Shown here piece after piece: positions 22,737 through 31,350 of a stretch of DNA of 64,000 nucleotides. The notes beneath the pieces are model-generated. The model was given only the letters and a program-made list of their open reading frames with translations, made no database searches and was not told the DNA's origin. Numbering within the stretch: the first letter of the stretch is position 1; every line of letters starts with the position of its first letter. This DNA is from Oceanicella sp. SM1341 (GTDB taxonomy: Bacteria > Pseudomonadota > Alphaproteobacteria > Rhodobacterales > Rhodobacteraceae). Location of the stretch: contig NZ_QRGC01000011.1 in assembly GCF_003448965.1 (NCBI RefSeq), positions 90,935-154,934 of the forward strand, in the 5' to 3' direction. The translations under genes were made by a program, and so were the position numbers.

Positions 22737-23483
22737 GCTGGTCTCCCATCGGGTTGCGGTGCCGGGGAGAATGGCGCGCGGGGCCGGGGGCGTCGAGGGC
22801 AGATCACGGGGCCGTGTTCCGGCGGCGGCGCGAAACCCCGCCCCGGCCGAGCCGCCCGCCCGTGTTCGGCGCCCGCCGCGCGGCACGCGCGGCCCGGCCC
22901 AAACCGCAGGAGACGCGCCCGTGAGGGCGGGTTGACGGAGGGCGGGAGGGCCCCGTCTCCGCGCCCACGGACGGGGCGGTTCAGGGCCGGTTGGAGCGCC
23001 CGCGCCACCGGGCTCCGCGCGCAGGGCCTTGCGGCCGGGGCGCTCCCGCGATGCGGCCACCTGTCGGTGTCCGCCCCTTTGGGCCGGGCCGGATGCAGGG
23101 CATCCGGCGGGAGCGCCCGCGGATGACGGACCGCGACGGTCCGCATGAGGGGCGCGCGTGTCGCGGGGCGCCCGCATGCTCCAGACGCGACCGGAAGATG
23201 CCGGCTGCCTGCGGCCCGATGATCCACGGGTCGCGGCACCGGGGGAACGGGGCCGGCGGCATTCCGGACGGGCCCGTGGCCTCGTGGCACGGCAGGTGCG
23301 ACCGCCGCGTGGGGGAAGGAGTGCGCCTTGCGGGCAGACGCCGCCGGTGCCGGTCACGGCCGCCTTCCATGCGGGGCAGCGGCGTGCGGAGGGAGCCTCC
23401 GGCGCTGTGTCCGGGCGGGAGGCGCGCCTCCCTGCGGCAGCGCGCCCTTCGCGGCGGGGGGCGCCGCGAAGGGAAGGCGTGTC
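22737..23483. other. 747-bp gene-poor region
   Basis: No convincing gene was found here on either strand: the open frames are Arg/Pro/Gly-rich, lack homology signals and have no ribosome sites. The region should contain the promoter of the oxidoreductase (leftward) and the helicase terminator at its right end. An 8-bp inverted repeat GCCCCGTC (22950-22957) / GACGGGGC (22970-22977) is the only other structure I noted. This is the longest unexplained stretch in the window. Confidence 0.5.
23445..23473 (-). terminator. Terminator hairpin of the DEAD-box helicase gene
   Basis: Perfect 12-bp stem CCCTTCGCGGCG / CGCCGCGAAGGG with a 5-G loop, 10 bases beyond the helicase stop on the leftward strand. 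There is no T-tract, but stem strength and position favour termination. Confidence 0.65.
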
Positions 23484-25244
23484 TCAGTCGGCGCGCGCAC
23501 CCTTGCGGTGACGGGCCGGGGCCTGGCCGCGCGGGGCGCCGGCGCGCGGTCCGCCGGGGCCCTTGCGGGAGGGCGCGCCCTTGCGGTGGGGCTTGCCGCG
23601 GAACGGCTTGTCGCCGCGCGGGGCCGAGGGGGCCGGGCCGGTGTCGGCCGGCTCACCGGGAAGCGGCGTCACGGTGATGCCCTTCTCCAGCGTGCGGTGC
23701 GGGCCGAGGGCGGCGATGAAGGCCTCCGCGTGGCTGGCCGAGATCTGCACCCAGGTCTCCTCGGCCTGCATGCGGATGGCGCCCACCTCGCGGCGGGAGA
23801 GCCCGCCCGCCTCGCAGAGCATCGGCAGCAGCCAGCGCGGCTCGGCGTTCTGCTGGCGCCCGACCGAGAGCGAGAACCAGGCGCTCTCGCCGAAGGCCTC
23901 GGGCTTGCGCTTCTGGCCCGCGGCGGCGGAGGCCACGTCGAGCAGCTCCTCGGGGGCGGACTGGCCGGCCCGGGCGCGGCGGATGAAGGCGGCGGCCACC
24001 TTCTCGGCGCCGTGCTCCTCGAGCAGCTTCGCCACCAGGGCGGCTTCCTCGGCGTTCGGTGCGGCCTGCAGCGTGGTGTCGGCGAGCAGGCGCTCGTCGT
24101 CGCGCGCGAGGATCTCGGCGGCGGAGGGCGGGGCGGCCCATTCGGCGTCGATGCGCGCGGTGGCGAGCAGCCGCTCGGTGCGCTTGCGCCCCGAGGGCGC
24201 CACGATCAGCGCGCTCACGCCCTTGCGCCCGGCCCGGCCGGTGCGGCCCGAGCGGTGCAGCAGCGCCTCGCGGTTGGTGGGCAGGTCGGCGTGGATCACC
24301 AGTTCCAGCCCCGGCAGGTCGATGCCGCGCGCCGCGACATCGGTCGCGACGCAGACCTTCGCCCGCCCGTCGCGCATCGCCTGCAGGGCGTGGCTGCGCT
24401 CGGACTGGCTGAGCTCGCCCGAGAGCGCCACGACGGGGAAGCCCCGGTTGCCCAGCCGCGCGGTCATGTGCGTCACCCCTGCGCGGGTGTTGCAGAACAC
24501 GATGGCGTTTTCCGCGTCGTAGAAGCGCAGCAGGTTGAGGATCGCGTTTTCCTTGTCGCTCGCGGCGGCCATGAGCACGCGGTACTCGATGTCGACGTGC
24601 TGGCTCGCCTCGGCGGTGGTGGTGATGCGCTGCGCGTCGCGCTGGTAGCGCTTGGCCAGTGCCGCGATCGGGCGCGAGACCGTGGCCGAGAACATCAGCG
24701 TGCGCCGCTCCTCCGGCGAGGCCTGCAGGATCGCCTCCAGGTCCTCGCGGAAGCCCAGGTCGAGCATCTCGTCGGCCTCGTCGAGCACCACGGCCTCGAT
24801 CTCCGAGAGGTCGAGCGCGCCGCGGGCGATGTGATCGCGCAGGCGGCCGGGGGTGCCCACGACGATATGGGCGCCGCGCTCCAGCGCCCGGCGCTCGGTG
24901 CGCATGTCCATGCCACCGACGCAGGTGGCAAGCACGGCGCCGGTCTCGCCGTAGAGCCACTCGAGCTCGCGGCACACCTGCAGCGCCAGTTCGCGCGTCG
25001 GCGCGATGACCATGGCGCGCGGGGCGCCGGCGCGGCCGAAGCGGTCTTCCCCGCCCAGCAGCCCGGGGGCAAGTGCCAGGCCGAAGGCCACCGTCTTGCC
25101 CGAGCCGGTCTGGGCCGAGACCAGCGCGTCCGCCGCGCCCAGTTCCGGCGCGATCACCGCCTTCTGGACCGGGGTGAGCCGCTCGTAACCGCGTTTCTCC
25201 AATGCCGCGGCCAGCGCCGGCACGATGCCTTCGAACTCTGTCAT
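23484..25244 (-). CDS. DEAD-box ATP-dependent RNA helicase with DbpA-type RNA-binding domain
   Basis: A 586-residue RNA helicase that unwinds RNA duplexes, probably in ribosome assembly or mRNA turnover. All helicase motifs are visible in order: Q-motif region YERLTPVQKAV, AQTGSGKT, APTRELA, TPGR, DEAD (VLDEADEML), SAT, IVFCNT, VATDVAARGID and HRSGRTGRAGRKG. The DbpA-type RNA-binding domain follows (SLSVGRQQNAEPRWLLPML to TWVQISASHAEAF), and the protein ends in a basic Lys/Arg/Gly/Pro tail of about 60 residues. The start ATG follows GACGGAAC. The general plan is that of DeaD/CsdA-like cold and ribosome helicases; I leave the symbol blank because the alphaproteobacterial paralogues are hard to tell apart. 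Confidence 0.93.
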   Translation of the reverse strand: MTEFEGIVPALAAALEKRGYERLTPVQKAVIAPELGAADALVSAQTGSGKTVAFGLALAPGLLGGEDRFGRAGAPRAMVIAPTRELALQVCRELEWLYGETGAVLATCVGGMDMRTERRALERGAHIVVGTPGRLRDHIARGALDLSEIEAVVLDEADEMLDLGFREDLEAILQASPEERRTLMFSATVSRPIAALAKRYQRDAQRITTTAEASQHVDIEYRVLMAAASDKENAILNLLRFYDAENAIVFCNTRAGVTHMTARLGNRGFPVVALSGELSQSERSHALQAMRDGRAKVCVATDVAARGIDLPGLELVIHADLPTNREALLHRSGRTGRAGRKGVSALIVAPSGRKRTERLLATARIDAEWAAPPSAAEILARDDERLLADTTLQAAPNAEEAALVAKLLEEHGAEKVAAAFIRRARAGQSAPEELLDVASAAAGQKRKPEAFGESAWFSLSVGRQQNAEPRWLLPMLCEAGGLSRREVGAIRMQAEETWVQISASHAEAFIAALGPHRTLEKGITVTPLPGEPADTGPAPSAPRGDKPFRGKPHRKGAPSRKGPGGPRAGAPRGQAPARHRKGARAD

Positions 25245-25448
25245 GTTCCGTCTTTCGGAAAAGTCGCTCTCTCGCCGCGAAGCCGGAGAGCCCGGACGCG
25301 TACGCCGTCCTGCCCCGGCATCCGGCCAGGGCGAGGAACGATTCCCCCCGCTCCTACTGCGCATGGCCGCGATTGTACAGGGATGGCGGTGCGAAGCGGG
25401 CCGATTGGTCCGACGGCGTGCCCGGGCTGCACCGGCTCGGGCCCCGGT

Positions 25449-26405
25449 TCAGGCGAGCAGGCGCAGCGGGCTGCCGGCGGCCCAGGCGGCGATGTCCTCG
25501 ACCATGCCCTCGTGGTAGGCGCGGAAGGTGGCGCGGGTGGCATAGCCCAGGTGCGGGGTGAGCAGCAGCCGGCCCTCGCCCGTGAGGTCGGGGGCGAGCA
25601 GCGGGTGGCCGGCGGGCAGCGGCTCCTCGTCGAACACGTCGAGCGCGGCGGACATGCCGGGGCGGGCGCGCAGGGTGGCGAGCAGGGCCTCGGTGTCGAC
25701 GATGGGCCCGCGCGAGGTGTTCACCAGCATCGCGTCGGGCTTCATGGCCGCGAGGGCGGCGGCATCCACCAGCCCGCGGCTGCGCTCCGACAGCACGACA
25801 TGCACCGAGACGGCGTCGGCCTCCGCCATCAGCGCGCCCAGCGAGGGGCAGGCCCGCACGCCGAGCGCCGCGGCCCGCGCGGGGTCGAGGTTCTGCGACC
25901 AGGCGATCGGCTCCATCCCCAGCGCCCGGCCGAGCACCGCCATCTGCGCCCCGATCTGCCCCAGCCCGATCAGCCCGAGGGTGAGCCCTGCGAGGTCGCG
26001 CCCCAGCGCGCGCTGCCAGCCGCCGGCCGCAGCCGAGGCCGCCTCGGGGATCAGCCGTCGGGCGAGGGCGAGCAGCAGCAGCAGCGCGAGCTCGGAGGTG
26101 GTGGTCTTGCGCGAGGCGGTGCCGCAGACCGGGATGCCGCGGGCCTTCGCCGCCTCGATGTCGATGGCAAGGTTGCGCATGCCGCTGGTGACGATGAGCT
26201 TCAGCGCCGGCAGGGCGGCGATCAGCGCGGCCGGCATCGGCGTGCGCTCGCGCATCAGGCAGATGACGTCGAAAGGGGCCAGCAGGGCGGCCCGATCCGC
26301 CTCCGGGATCGGCGCCTCGAACACGGTGATCTCCGCGCCCAGGCTGGCCCAGTCGGCCATCTGCAGCGCCTCGCCGGTGTAGTCGTCCAGTATCGCGATC
26401 TTCAT
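25449..26405 (-). CDS. D-2-hydroxyacid dehydrogenase, NAD-dependent
   Basis: A 318-residue oxidoreductase of the D-isomer-specific 2-hydroxyacid dehydrogenase family, which interconverts 2-keto acids and D-2-hydroxy acids. The dinucleotide fold is LGLIGLGQIGAQMAVLGRALG. The catalytic triad is visible: Arg in VNTSRGPIVDTEAL, Glu in FDEEPLPAGHPLL and His in LTPHLGYATRATF. A GGGAGAACGGC ribosome site precedes the ATG. The final substrate (glycerate, phosphoglycerate, lactate or a larger acid) is not evident. There is no clear operon partner: the two-component genes upstream share its direction but are separated by a 207-bp gap with a 9-bp tandem repeat. Confidence 0.9.
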   Translation of the reverse strand: MKIAILDDYTGEALQMADWASLGAEITVFEAPIPEADRAALLAPFDVICLMRERTPMPAALIAALPALKLIVTSGMRNLAIDIEAAKARGIPVCGTASRKTTTSELALLLLLALARRLIPEAASAAAGGWQRALGRDLAGLTLGLIGLGQIGAQMAVLGRALGMEPIAWSQNLDPARAAALGVRACPSLGALMAEADAVSVHVVLSERSRGLVDAAALAAMKPDAMLVNTSRGPIVDTEALLATLRARPGMSAALDVFDEEPLPAGHPLLAPDLTGEGRLLLTPHLGYATRATFRAYHEGMVEDIAAWAAGSPLRLLA

Positions 26406-26533
26406 GCCGTTCTCCCTGCCCATTCTCCCGGGCGGCCCATCTGCACCCGGGCAGGGCGGGCTGGCAACCCCCCGCCGGAACCGGGTGCCGCCTTCCGGGG
26501 CTTGAGCCCGAGCGGGACCCGCGCGCCCGTCTT

Positions 26534-26610
26534 CCGGGCCACCGGGCCACCGGGCCACCGGGCCACCGGGCCACCGGGCCACCGGGCCACCGGGCCACCG
26601 GGCCACCGGG
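26534..26610. repeat. 9-bp tandem repeat array (about 8.5 copies)
   Basis: A perfect run of the unit CCGGGCCAC fills 77 bp. It starts two bases beyond the response-regulator stop codon and lies about 130 bp upstream of the next gene. Because the unit is a multiple of three and strictly identical, it is probably a young slippage product; it could vary between strains. On either strand it can fold on itself only weakly (GGGCC/GGCCC type pairing). Confidence 0.95.
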
Positions 26611-26612
26611 GC

Positions 26613-27335
26613 TCAGCGGTCGCCGCGCAGCCAGGCCTGCAGCTTGGTCTCGGCGTATTCCAGCTCCTGGGGGTTGAGGATGCGCTTCTGCAGGGCGCGG
26701 GCCACGGCGCGGGAGCGCTGGTTGAAGTCGCCGGGGGCGAGGTCGTTGCCCTCGGGCAGCACCTCGAGCTTGTCGTAGAGCCCGCGCAGCCGGTTCTGCA
26801 CCGAGCGCAGCGACAGGTGCTGGCGCCGGGCGATGCAGCGGTCGGTGAGGCCGAGGGCGGCATCCACCAGCACCGCGTGCTCGGCCTCGGTGAGGCCGCG
26901 CTCGGGCCGGCCGCGGGCGTGCTGGATCTGGTGCACCTCGCGGTCGATGACGATCTGCGCCTCCAGGAAGATGGCGCGCAGGGCGAGCTTCAGCCGGTCC
27001 TCGGAGGCGGTCTTGAGCACGTAGCCATAGGCCGCCTCCTTGGGCACGATGCGCGAGATGCCGCGCACATAGGCCTCGTCGGAATAGTTCGACCAGAACA
27101 GGATGCGCGTGGCCGGGCGCTCGGCCCAGATGGTGCGGGCGGCCTCGATGCCGGTGCGCCGGCTCATCTGCAGGTCCATCACCACCGAGGCGCAGCCGGG
27201 CTCGCGCGCCAGCCGCTCGCCCTCCATGCCGTCGCGGGCCTCGACGATGTCGATCACGCCGGGCAGGGCGCCGCGCACCGCCTCGCGCAGGTAGCTCGCG
27301 TGCAGCGGGTCGTCCTCGACCACCAGCACCCTCAT
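26613..27335 (-). CDS. LuxR/NarL-type response regulator
   Basis: A 240-residue two-component regulator. The receiver has the acidic pair EDD (7-9), the phosphoacceptor D54 in VVMDLQMSRR and K108 in YVLKTAS. The C-terminal helix-turn-helix is LuxR-like but divergent: LTEAEHAVLVDAALGLTDRCI followed by HLSLRSVQNRLRGLYDKL. A further C-terminal segment of about 40 residues follows the usual end of the domain (QKRILNPQELEYAETKLQAWL). It lies 28 bp after the histidine kinase gene and must be its partner. The phased TGCGG half-sites in the region upstream of the kinase are the obvious candidate targets. Confidence 0.9.
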   Translation of the reverse strand: MRVLVVEDDPLHASYLREAVRGALPGVIDIVEARDGMEGERLAREPGCASVVMDLQMSRRTGIEAARTIWAERPATRILFWSNYSDEAYVRGISRIVPKEAAYGYVLKTASEDRLKLALRAIFLEAQIVIDREVHQIQHARGRPERGLTEAEHAVLVDAALGLTDRCIARRQHLSLRSVQNRLRGLYDKLEVLPEGNDLAPGDFNQRSRAVARALQKRILNPQELEYAETKLQAWLRGDR

Positions 27336-27363
27336 GCGCGGGGATCCGGGCGGGGGGGAAGGG

Positions 27364-28569
27364 TCATCGTGCCATCTCCTGGGGAAGGGTTACGCGAACA
27401 CAGGTGCCGGGGCGGCCCGCGCAGGGGCCGACCTCCAGCCGCGCCGAGATCAGGCTGGCGCGGGTCTGCATGTGGGTGAGGCCGCCGCTGCGCCCGCTGC
27501 CCGTGGCGGGCAGGCCGGTGCCGTCGTCGCGCACCTCGACGCTGAGCGCGCCGGAGGCGGCCCGGCCGATCGCCACCTCCACCCGTGCGGCGCCGGAATG
27601 GCGGGCGGCGTTGTTCACCGCCTCCTGCACGATGCGGAAGAGCGCGATGCGCACCGTGCGCTCCAGCCTGTCCGGGGCATGGGCGGAGCTGTCGGTCACC
27701 TCGGTGGAGACGCCCGGCAGCCCGGCGGTGGCGCGCTCGAGGTGGATGTCGACCGCGTGCACGAAGCCGAAGAGCTCCAGCAGCGCGGGCATCGCGGTGT
27801 CGATGATCTGGCGCAGGTCCTGGATGCAGTCCTGCAGCCGCGGCACCACCGAGGCGGCGAGGCTGTCGGGCCGGGCCTGCTCGAGGTCGCGCAGGATGCG
27901 GGTGAGGTCGGCGAGGGTCTGGTCGTGCAGGTCCATGCCGATGCGCTGGCGCTCGCGCTCCAGCGCCTCGGTGAGCTGCAGCGCGCCGAGGCGCAGGCCC
28001 TCCTCGCGCGCCCGGGCCCCCGCCTCCACCGCCGCGGCGCGCCGGGCGCGCTCGCCGGCGCGCAGGGCGTAGAAATAGGGCGAGAGCGTGTCGGCCACGT
28101 GGCGCACGTAGTCGAGCTCGGCCGCGCCGTAGGCCGCCTCGCGCTGCGCGGAGAAGTTGAGCGCGCCGATGATCTCGCCGCGCACCTTCATCGCCACGTT
28201 GATGCGGCTGCACAGGTTGTGCTCGAAGATCGGCTGGCAGAAGGCGCCGGGGTAGGTGTAGCGCTGGTCCTTCAGGGCGTTCTCGGAGAGCATCGCCTCG
28301 GTGCGGCCGGTGAGGATGTCGCGCACCGGGCTCACCGCCACCATCGAGCGCTGGGTGCCCCAGAGCGTGCCCAGCCCCACCTCGTAGGAGGTGTGGAACG
28401 CGTCCGCCCCGTCGATCAGGCAGACGTCGAGATGGTCGTGCTCGAGGAATTCCTTGATCTCCTCGTGCACGGCCTGCAGCGCCGACTGGACATCGAGCTG
28501 CCCGGCCAGGTGGCGGGAAATCCTCAGGAAATGATGAAGCTGCGCATCCGCGCGACCGAGCTCTTGCAC
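27364..28569 (-). CDS. Cytoplasmic GAF-domain histidine kinase (HisKA_3)
   Basis: A 401-residue sensor kinase without membrane helices. A GAF-type sensor occupies residues about 30-175 (with EFLEHDHLDVCLIDGADAFH, TYPGAFCQPIFEHNLCSRIN and GALNFSAQREAAYG). The phosphoacceptor His is about residue 215 in ERERQRIGMDLHDQTLADL, the HisKA_3 signature that pairs with LuxR-type regulators. The ATPase has IVQEAVNNAARHSGA (N-box) and VRDDGTGLP. The first ATG in frame lies too far inside, so I propose the GTG at 28569, preceded by CAGG at about eight bases. It is divergent from the sugar ABC operon, so it probably senses a cytoplasmic metabolite of the imported compound. Confidence 0.87.
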   Translation of the reverse strand: MQELGRADAQLHHFLRISRHLAGQLDVQSALQAVHEEIKEFLEHDHLDVCLIDGADAFHTSYEVGLGTLWGTQRSMVAVSPVRDILTGRTEAMLSENALKDQRYTYPGAFCQPIFEHNLCSRINVAMKVRGEIIGALNFSAQREAAYGAAELDYVRHVADTLSPYFYALRAGERARRAAAVEAGARAREEGLRLGALQLTEALERERQRIGMDLHDQTLADLTRILRDLEQARPDSLAASVVPRLQDCIQDLRQIIDTAMPALLELFGFVHAVDIHLERATAGLPGVSTEVTDSSAHAPDRLERTVRIALFRIVQEAVNNAARHSGAARVEVAIGRAASGALSVEVRDDGTGLPATGSGRSGGLTHMQTRASLISARLEVGPCAGRPGTCVRVTLPQEMAR

Positions 28570-28809
28570 GCCACGACCTGTTCTGATGTTGTGATGTCGT
28601 CTCCCTTGCGGCCGAGAGTGGCGCAGGCGGGCCGCCGCTGGCAAGAGGCCTTGCGGTTTCCCGCAAAAGAGATGCGGAAACCCGCAGATTTCCTGCGGAT
28701 GACGTGCTTTACAGGCCGGCGCTTCCCCCGCAACCTTCCCCCATCCGGCGCAGACCGGTGACAGAGAGAGCAACCGGGCGCGGCCGGGCCGCGCTTGCGG
28801 GAGGAAAAC
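28570..28809. promoter_or_regulatory. Divergent control region between the kinase and the ABC operon
   Basis: This 240-bp region separates the two-component genes from the transporter operon and contains the operator array described separately (28651-28698). An additional CCGCAA half-site lies at 28728-28733 and a TTGCGGG precedes the ribosome site at about 28795. No confident sigma-70 boxes were identified. Confidence 0.5.
28651..28698. promoter_or_regulatory. Phased operator array of TGCGG/CCGCA half-sites
   Basis: Three overlapping palindromes lie in a row: TTGCGG-TTTC-CCGCAA (28651-28666), TGCGG-AAAC-CCGCA (28673-28686) and CCGCAG-ATTTC-CTGCGG (28682-28698). The first two are centred 21 bp apart and the last two 10.5 bp apart and share a half-site, so five half-sites fall on one face of the helix at one-turn spacing. 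Arms are perfect while spacers differ, which argues against chance. The neighbouring LuxR-type response regulator is the likely ligand, controlling both divergent operons. Confidence 0.7.
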
Positions 28810-29826
28810 ATGATCAGCACGACACGACTGCTCGGCATCGCCGGGCTTTGCGCCGCCGTTCCCTTCATGGGGCTGGCCGACACGTCCGACAAATCCATCG
28901 CCCTGTCCAACAACTACGCCGGAAACTCCTGGCGCCAGGCCATGCTGGAGAGCTGGCAGAAGGTGACCGCGCAGGCCGTGGAGGAGGGGGTGGTCTCGGC
29001 CGCCGACGCCTTCACCACCGCCGAGAACCAGGCCACCGAGCAGGCCGCCCAGATCCAGAACATGATCCTGCAGGGCTATGACGCCATCGTCATCAACTCG
29101 GCCTCGCCCACGGCGCTGAACGGCGCGGTGAAGGAAGCCTGCGACGCCGGCATTGTCGTGGTCTCCTTCGACGGCATCGTCACCGAGCCCTGCGCCTGGC
29201 GCATCGCCGTGGACTTCCAGGAGATGGGCCGCCAGCAGGTGGAGTATCTCGCCTCGCGCCTGCCCGAGGGCGGCAACCTGCTCGAGATCCGCGGGCTTGC
29301 GGGCGTGTTCGTGGATGACGAGATCCATGCCGGCATCGCCGCGGGCGTGCAGGAGCACCCCGATTTCAAGGTCGCCGCCGCGGTGAACGGCGACTGGGCC
29401 CAGGACGTGGCGCAGAAGGCGGTGGCCGGCGTGCTGCCCTCGCTGCCCGACATCGCCGGCGTGGTCACCCAGGGCGGTGACGGCTACGGCGCCGCCCAGG
29501 CCTTCGCCGCCTCGGGGCGCGACATGCCGATCATCGTGATGGGCAACCGCCATGACGAGATGGAGTGGTGGAAACAGGCGCATGAGGAGAACGGCTACGA
29601 GACCGTCTCGCTCTCCATCGCGCCGGGTGTCTCCACCCTCGCCTTCTGGGTGGCCCAGCAGGTGCTCGACGGCGCGGACGTGCCCAAGGACCTCACGGTG
29701 CCCTTCCTGAAGGTGACCCAGGAGGATCTCGAGGAGGTGCTCGCCTCCACCCAGGCCGGCGGCGTGGCGAACGTGGAATACACGCTCGACGACGCGAAGG
29801 CCGTGATCAGCGACGCCGCCCAGTAA
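28810..29826 (+). CDS. Sugar-type ABC transporter substrate-binding protein
   Basis: A 338-residue periplasmic binding protein of the ribose/galactose-binding (PBP1) type. A signal peptide of about 23 residues precedes the mature start near DTSDKSIALSNNYAGN. The fold is recognisable from QAAQIQNMILQGYDAIVINS, GIVVVSFDGIV, DDEIHAGIAAG and GDWAQDVAQKAVAG. The ligand is not evident: the usual ribose-contact pattern (NTDREG-like) is replaced by FDGIVTEP and a WxxAHEENG stretch. GGGAGGAAAAC sets the ATG. It is the first gene of a five-gene operon with the ATPase, two permeases and a lactonase. A hairpin after the gene probably raises its yield relative to the membrane parts. Confidence 0.88.
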   Translation: MISTTRLLGIAGLCAAVPFMGLADTSDKSIALSNNYAGNSWRQAMLESWQKVTAQAVEEGVVSAADAFTTAENQATEQAAQIQNMILQGYDAIVINSASPTALNGAVKEACDAGIVVVSFDGIVTEPCAWRIAVDFQEMGRQQVEYLASRLPEGGNLLEIRGLAGVFVDDEIHAGIAAGVQEHPDFKVAAAVNGDWAQDVAQKAVAGVLPSLPDIAGVVTQGGDGYGAAQAFAASGRDMPIIVMGNRHDEMEWWKQAHEENGYETVSLSIAPGVSTLAFWVAQQVLDGADVPKDLTVPFLKVTQEDLEEVLASTQAGGVANVEYTLDDAKAVISDAAQ

Positions 29827-29839
29827 CGGCGCCCTCCCC

Positions 29840-29864
29840 GCGGGCGGGCCGCCGGCCTGCCCGC
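29840..29864 (+). promoter_or_regulatory. Intra-operon hairpin after the binding-protein gene
   Basis: GCGGGC-G-GGCC, a GCC loop, then GGCC-T-GCCCGC: a 10-bp stem with one mismatch, 13 bases after the binding-protein stop and 25 bases before the ATPase start. It parallels the hairpin after dctP at 1039-1058 and probably stabilises the upstream message. Confidence 0.55.
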
Positions 29865-29889
29865 GTTCCCCCTGTTGCGGGAGCACCCC

Positions 29890-31350
29890 ATGTCAGACCA
29901 AACCGACACGACCCCGGTCGTGGCGCTCGAGAACGCGCGCAAGCTGTTCGGCGCCGTTCGCGCGCTCGACGGTGTCACCCTCGCCATCGCGCCGGGCGAA
30001 TGCCTCGGCCTCGTGGGCCACAACGGCGCCGGCAAGTCCACGCTGGTGAACCTGGTGAACGGCGGGCTGAACCTCACCGAGGGCACCATCCGCCTCGGCG
30101 CGGGCACCGCCTCGCCCGAGACCTCCATCGCCGCGGCGCGCGCGGCCGGGGTGCGCTGCGTGTTCCAGGAGCTCTCGCTCTGCCCCAATCTCACCGTGAC
30201 GGAGAATGTCCGCATCCCGCACCGCGGCCTCACCGGGCGCGGCTGGCGGCGCCGGGCGCGGGCCATCGTCGCGGAAAAGCTCGCCGAGATCTTCCCCGGC
30301 CATGCCATCGACCCCGGTGCGGCGGTGGGTGCGCTCTCCATCGCCGAGCGGCAGATGGTCGAAATCGCCATCGCCTTCTCGGTGTTCGACGAACCGCCCC
30401 GGCTGGTGATCCTCGACGAGCCGACCTCCTCGCTCGACGCGGGCCTCGCCGAGCAGCTCCTCGCCCATGTGCGGCGCTTCTGCGCCGCGGGCGGGGCGGT
30501 GATCTTCATCTCGCACATGCTGGGCGAGATCCTCGACATCGCCAGCCGCATCGTGGTGATGAAGGACGGCCGCATCACCGAGGAGCGCGCCCGCGGCGGC
30601 TTCGACCGGCAGGGGCTCGTGGACGCGATGGGCCACGTGGCGGCCGAGGGCGCGGAGGACCCCCGCGCCGCGGCCCGCAGCCTGGAGGGCGCCGAGGTGG
30701 TGATCTCCACCCCCGGTGGCCTCACCGCCCGGCGGGGCGAGATCGTCGGGCTCGCCGGGCTCGGCGGCCACGGCCAGGCGGAGGCGCTGGAGCAGATCTG
30801 CCTCGCGCGCTCCTCGTCCTGGAAGGGCACGCGCAGCCCGAAGGTGGCCTTCGTGGCCGGTGACCGGGCGCGCGACGGGCTCTTTCCCATCTGGTCGATC
30901 CTGCGCAACGCCACGCTCTCGCGCCTGCCCGCCCTCACCCGCCGCGGCCTGGTGGACCGCGCGGCGGAGGAGGAGATGGCGGCGGAGTGGCGCCGGCGCA
31001 TCGGCATCCGCACCGATGACATGGACAACCCCATCCTGTCGCTCTCGGGCGGCAACCAGCAGAAGGTGCTCTTTGCCCGCGCGCTCGGCACCTCGGCGCC
31101 GGTGGTGCTGATGGACGACCCGATGCGCGGCGTCGACGTGGGCACCAAGCGCGACGTCTACGACATGATCCGGGCCGAGGCCGCGGGCGGGCGCACCTTC
31201 ATCTGGTACTCCACCGAGACCGAGGAAGTGTGCCAGTGCGACCGCGTCTACGTGTTCCGGCTGGGCCGGATCGCGGCCGAGCTCACGGGGGCGGAGATCA
31301 CCGAGGAGAACATCCTCGCCGCCTCCTTCGAAATGGAGGCTGCCGAATGA
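29890..31350 (+). CDS. Sugar ABC transporter ATP-binding protein with two nucleotide domains
   Basis: A 486-residue RbsA/MglA-type ATPase that powers import. The first domain has a full Walker A (GHNGAGKST), a signature LSIAERQMVEIA and Walker B VILDEPTSSLD with HM switch ISHMLGE. The second domain, as in RbsA, lacks a working Walker A (GLAGLGGHGQAEA in that position) but keeps the signature LSGGNQQKVLFARAL and Walker B VVLMDDPMRGVDVG. The ATG at 29890 is chosen, with only weak upstream purines. It overlaps the first permease as ATGA. The carbohydrate-importer family is certain; the substrate is not. Confidence 0.92.
   Translation: MSDQTDTTPVVALENARKLFGAVRALDGVTLAIAPGECLGLVGHNGAGKSTLVNLVNGGLNLTEGTIRLGAGTASPETSIAAARAAGVRCVFQELSLCPNLTVTENVRIPHRGLTGRGWRRRARAIVAEKLAEIFPGHAIDPGAAVGALSIAERQMVEIAIAFSVFDEPPRLVILDEPTSSLDAGLAEQLLAHVRRFCAAGGAVIFISHMLGEILDIASRIVVMKDGRITEERARGGFDRQGLVDAMGHVAAEGAEDPRAAARSLEGAEVVISTPGGLTARRGEIVGLAGLGGHGQAEALEQICLARSSSWKGTRSPKVAFVAGDRARDGLFPIWSILRNATLSRLPALTRRGLVDRAAEEEMAAEWRRRIGIRTDDMDNPILSLSGGNQQKVLFARALGTSAPVVLMDDPMRGVDVGTKRDVYDMIRAEAAGGRTFIWYSTETEEVCQCDRVYVFRLGRIAAELTGAEITEENILAASFEMEAAE

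Noticed and set aside
22991..23677. Possible small genes in the gene-poor region, including a 228-codon frame.
   Set aside because: Composition is Arg/Gly/Pro-rich and the frame runs into the helicase gene on the opposite strand; no ribosome site.
26534..26610. Array considered as a CRISPR or a C-terminal extension of the response regulator.
   Set aside because: Unit length of 9 bp without spacers excludes CRISPR, and the array lies beyond the stop codon.
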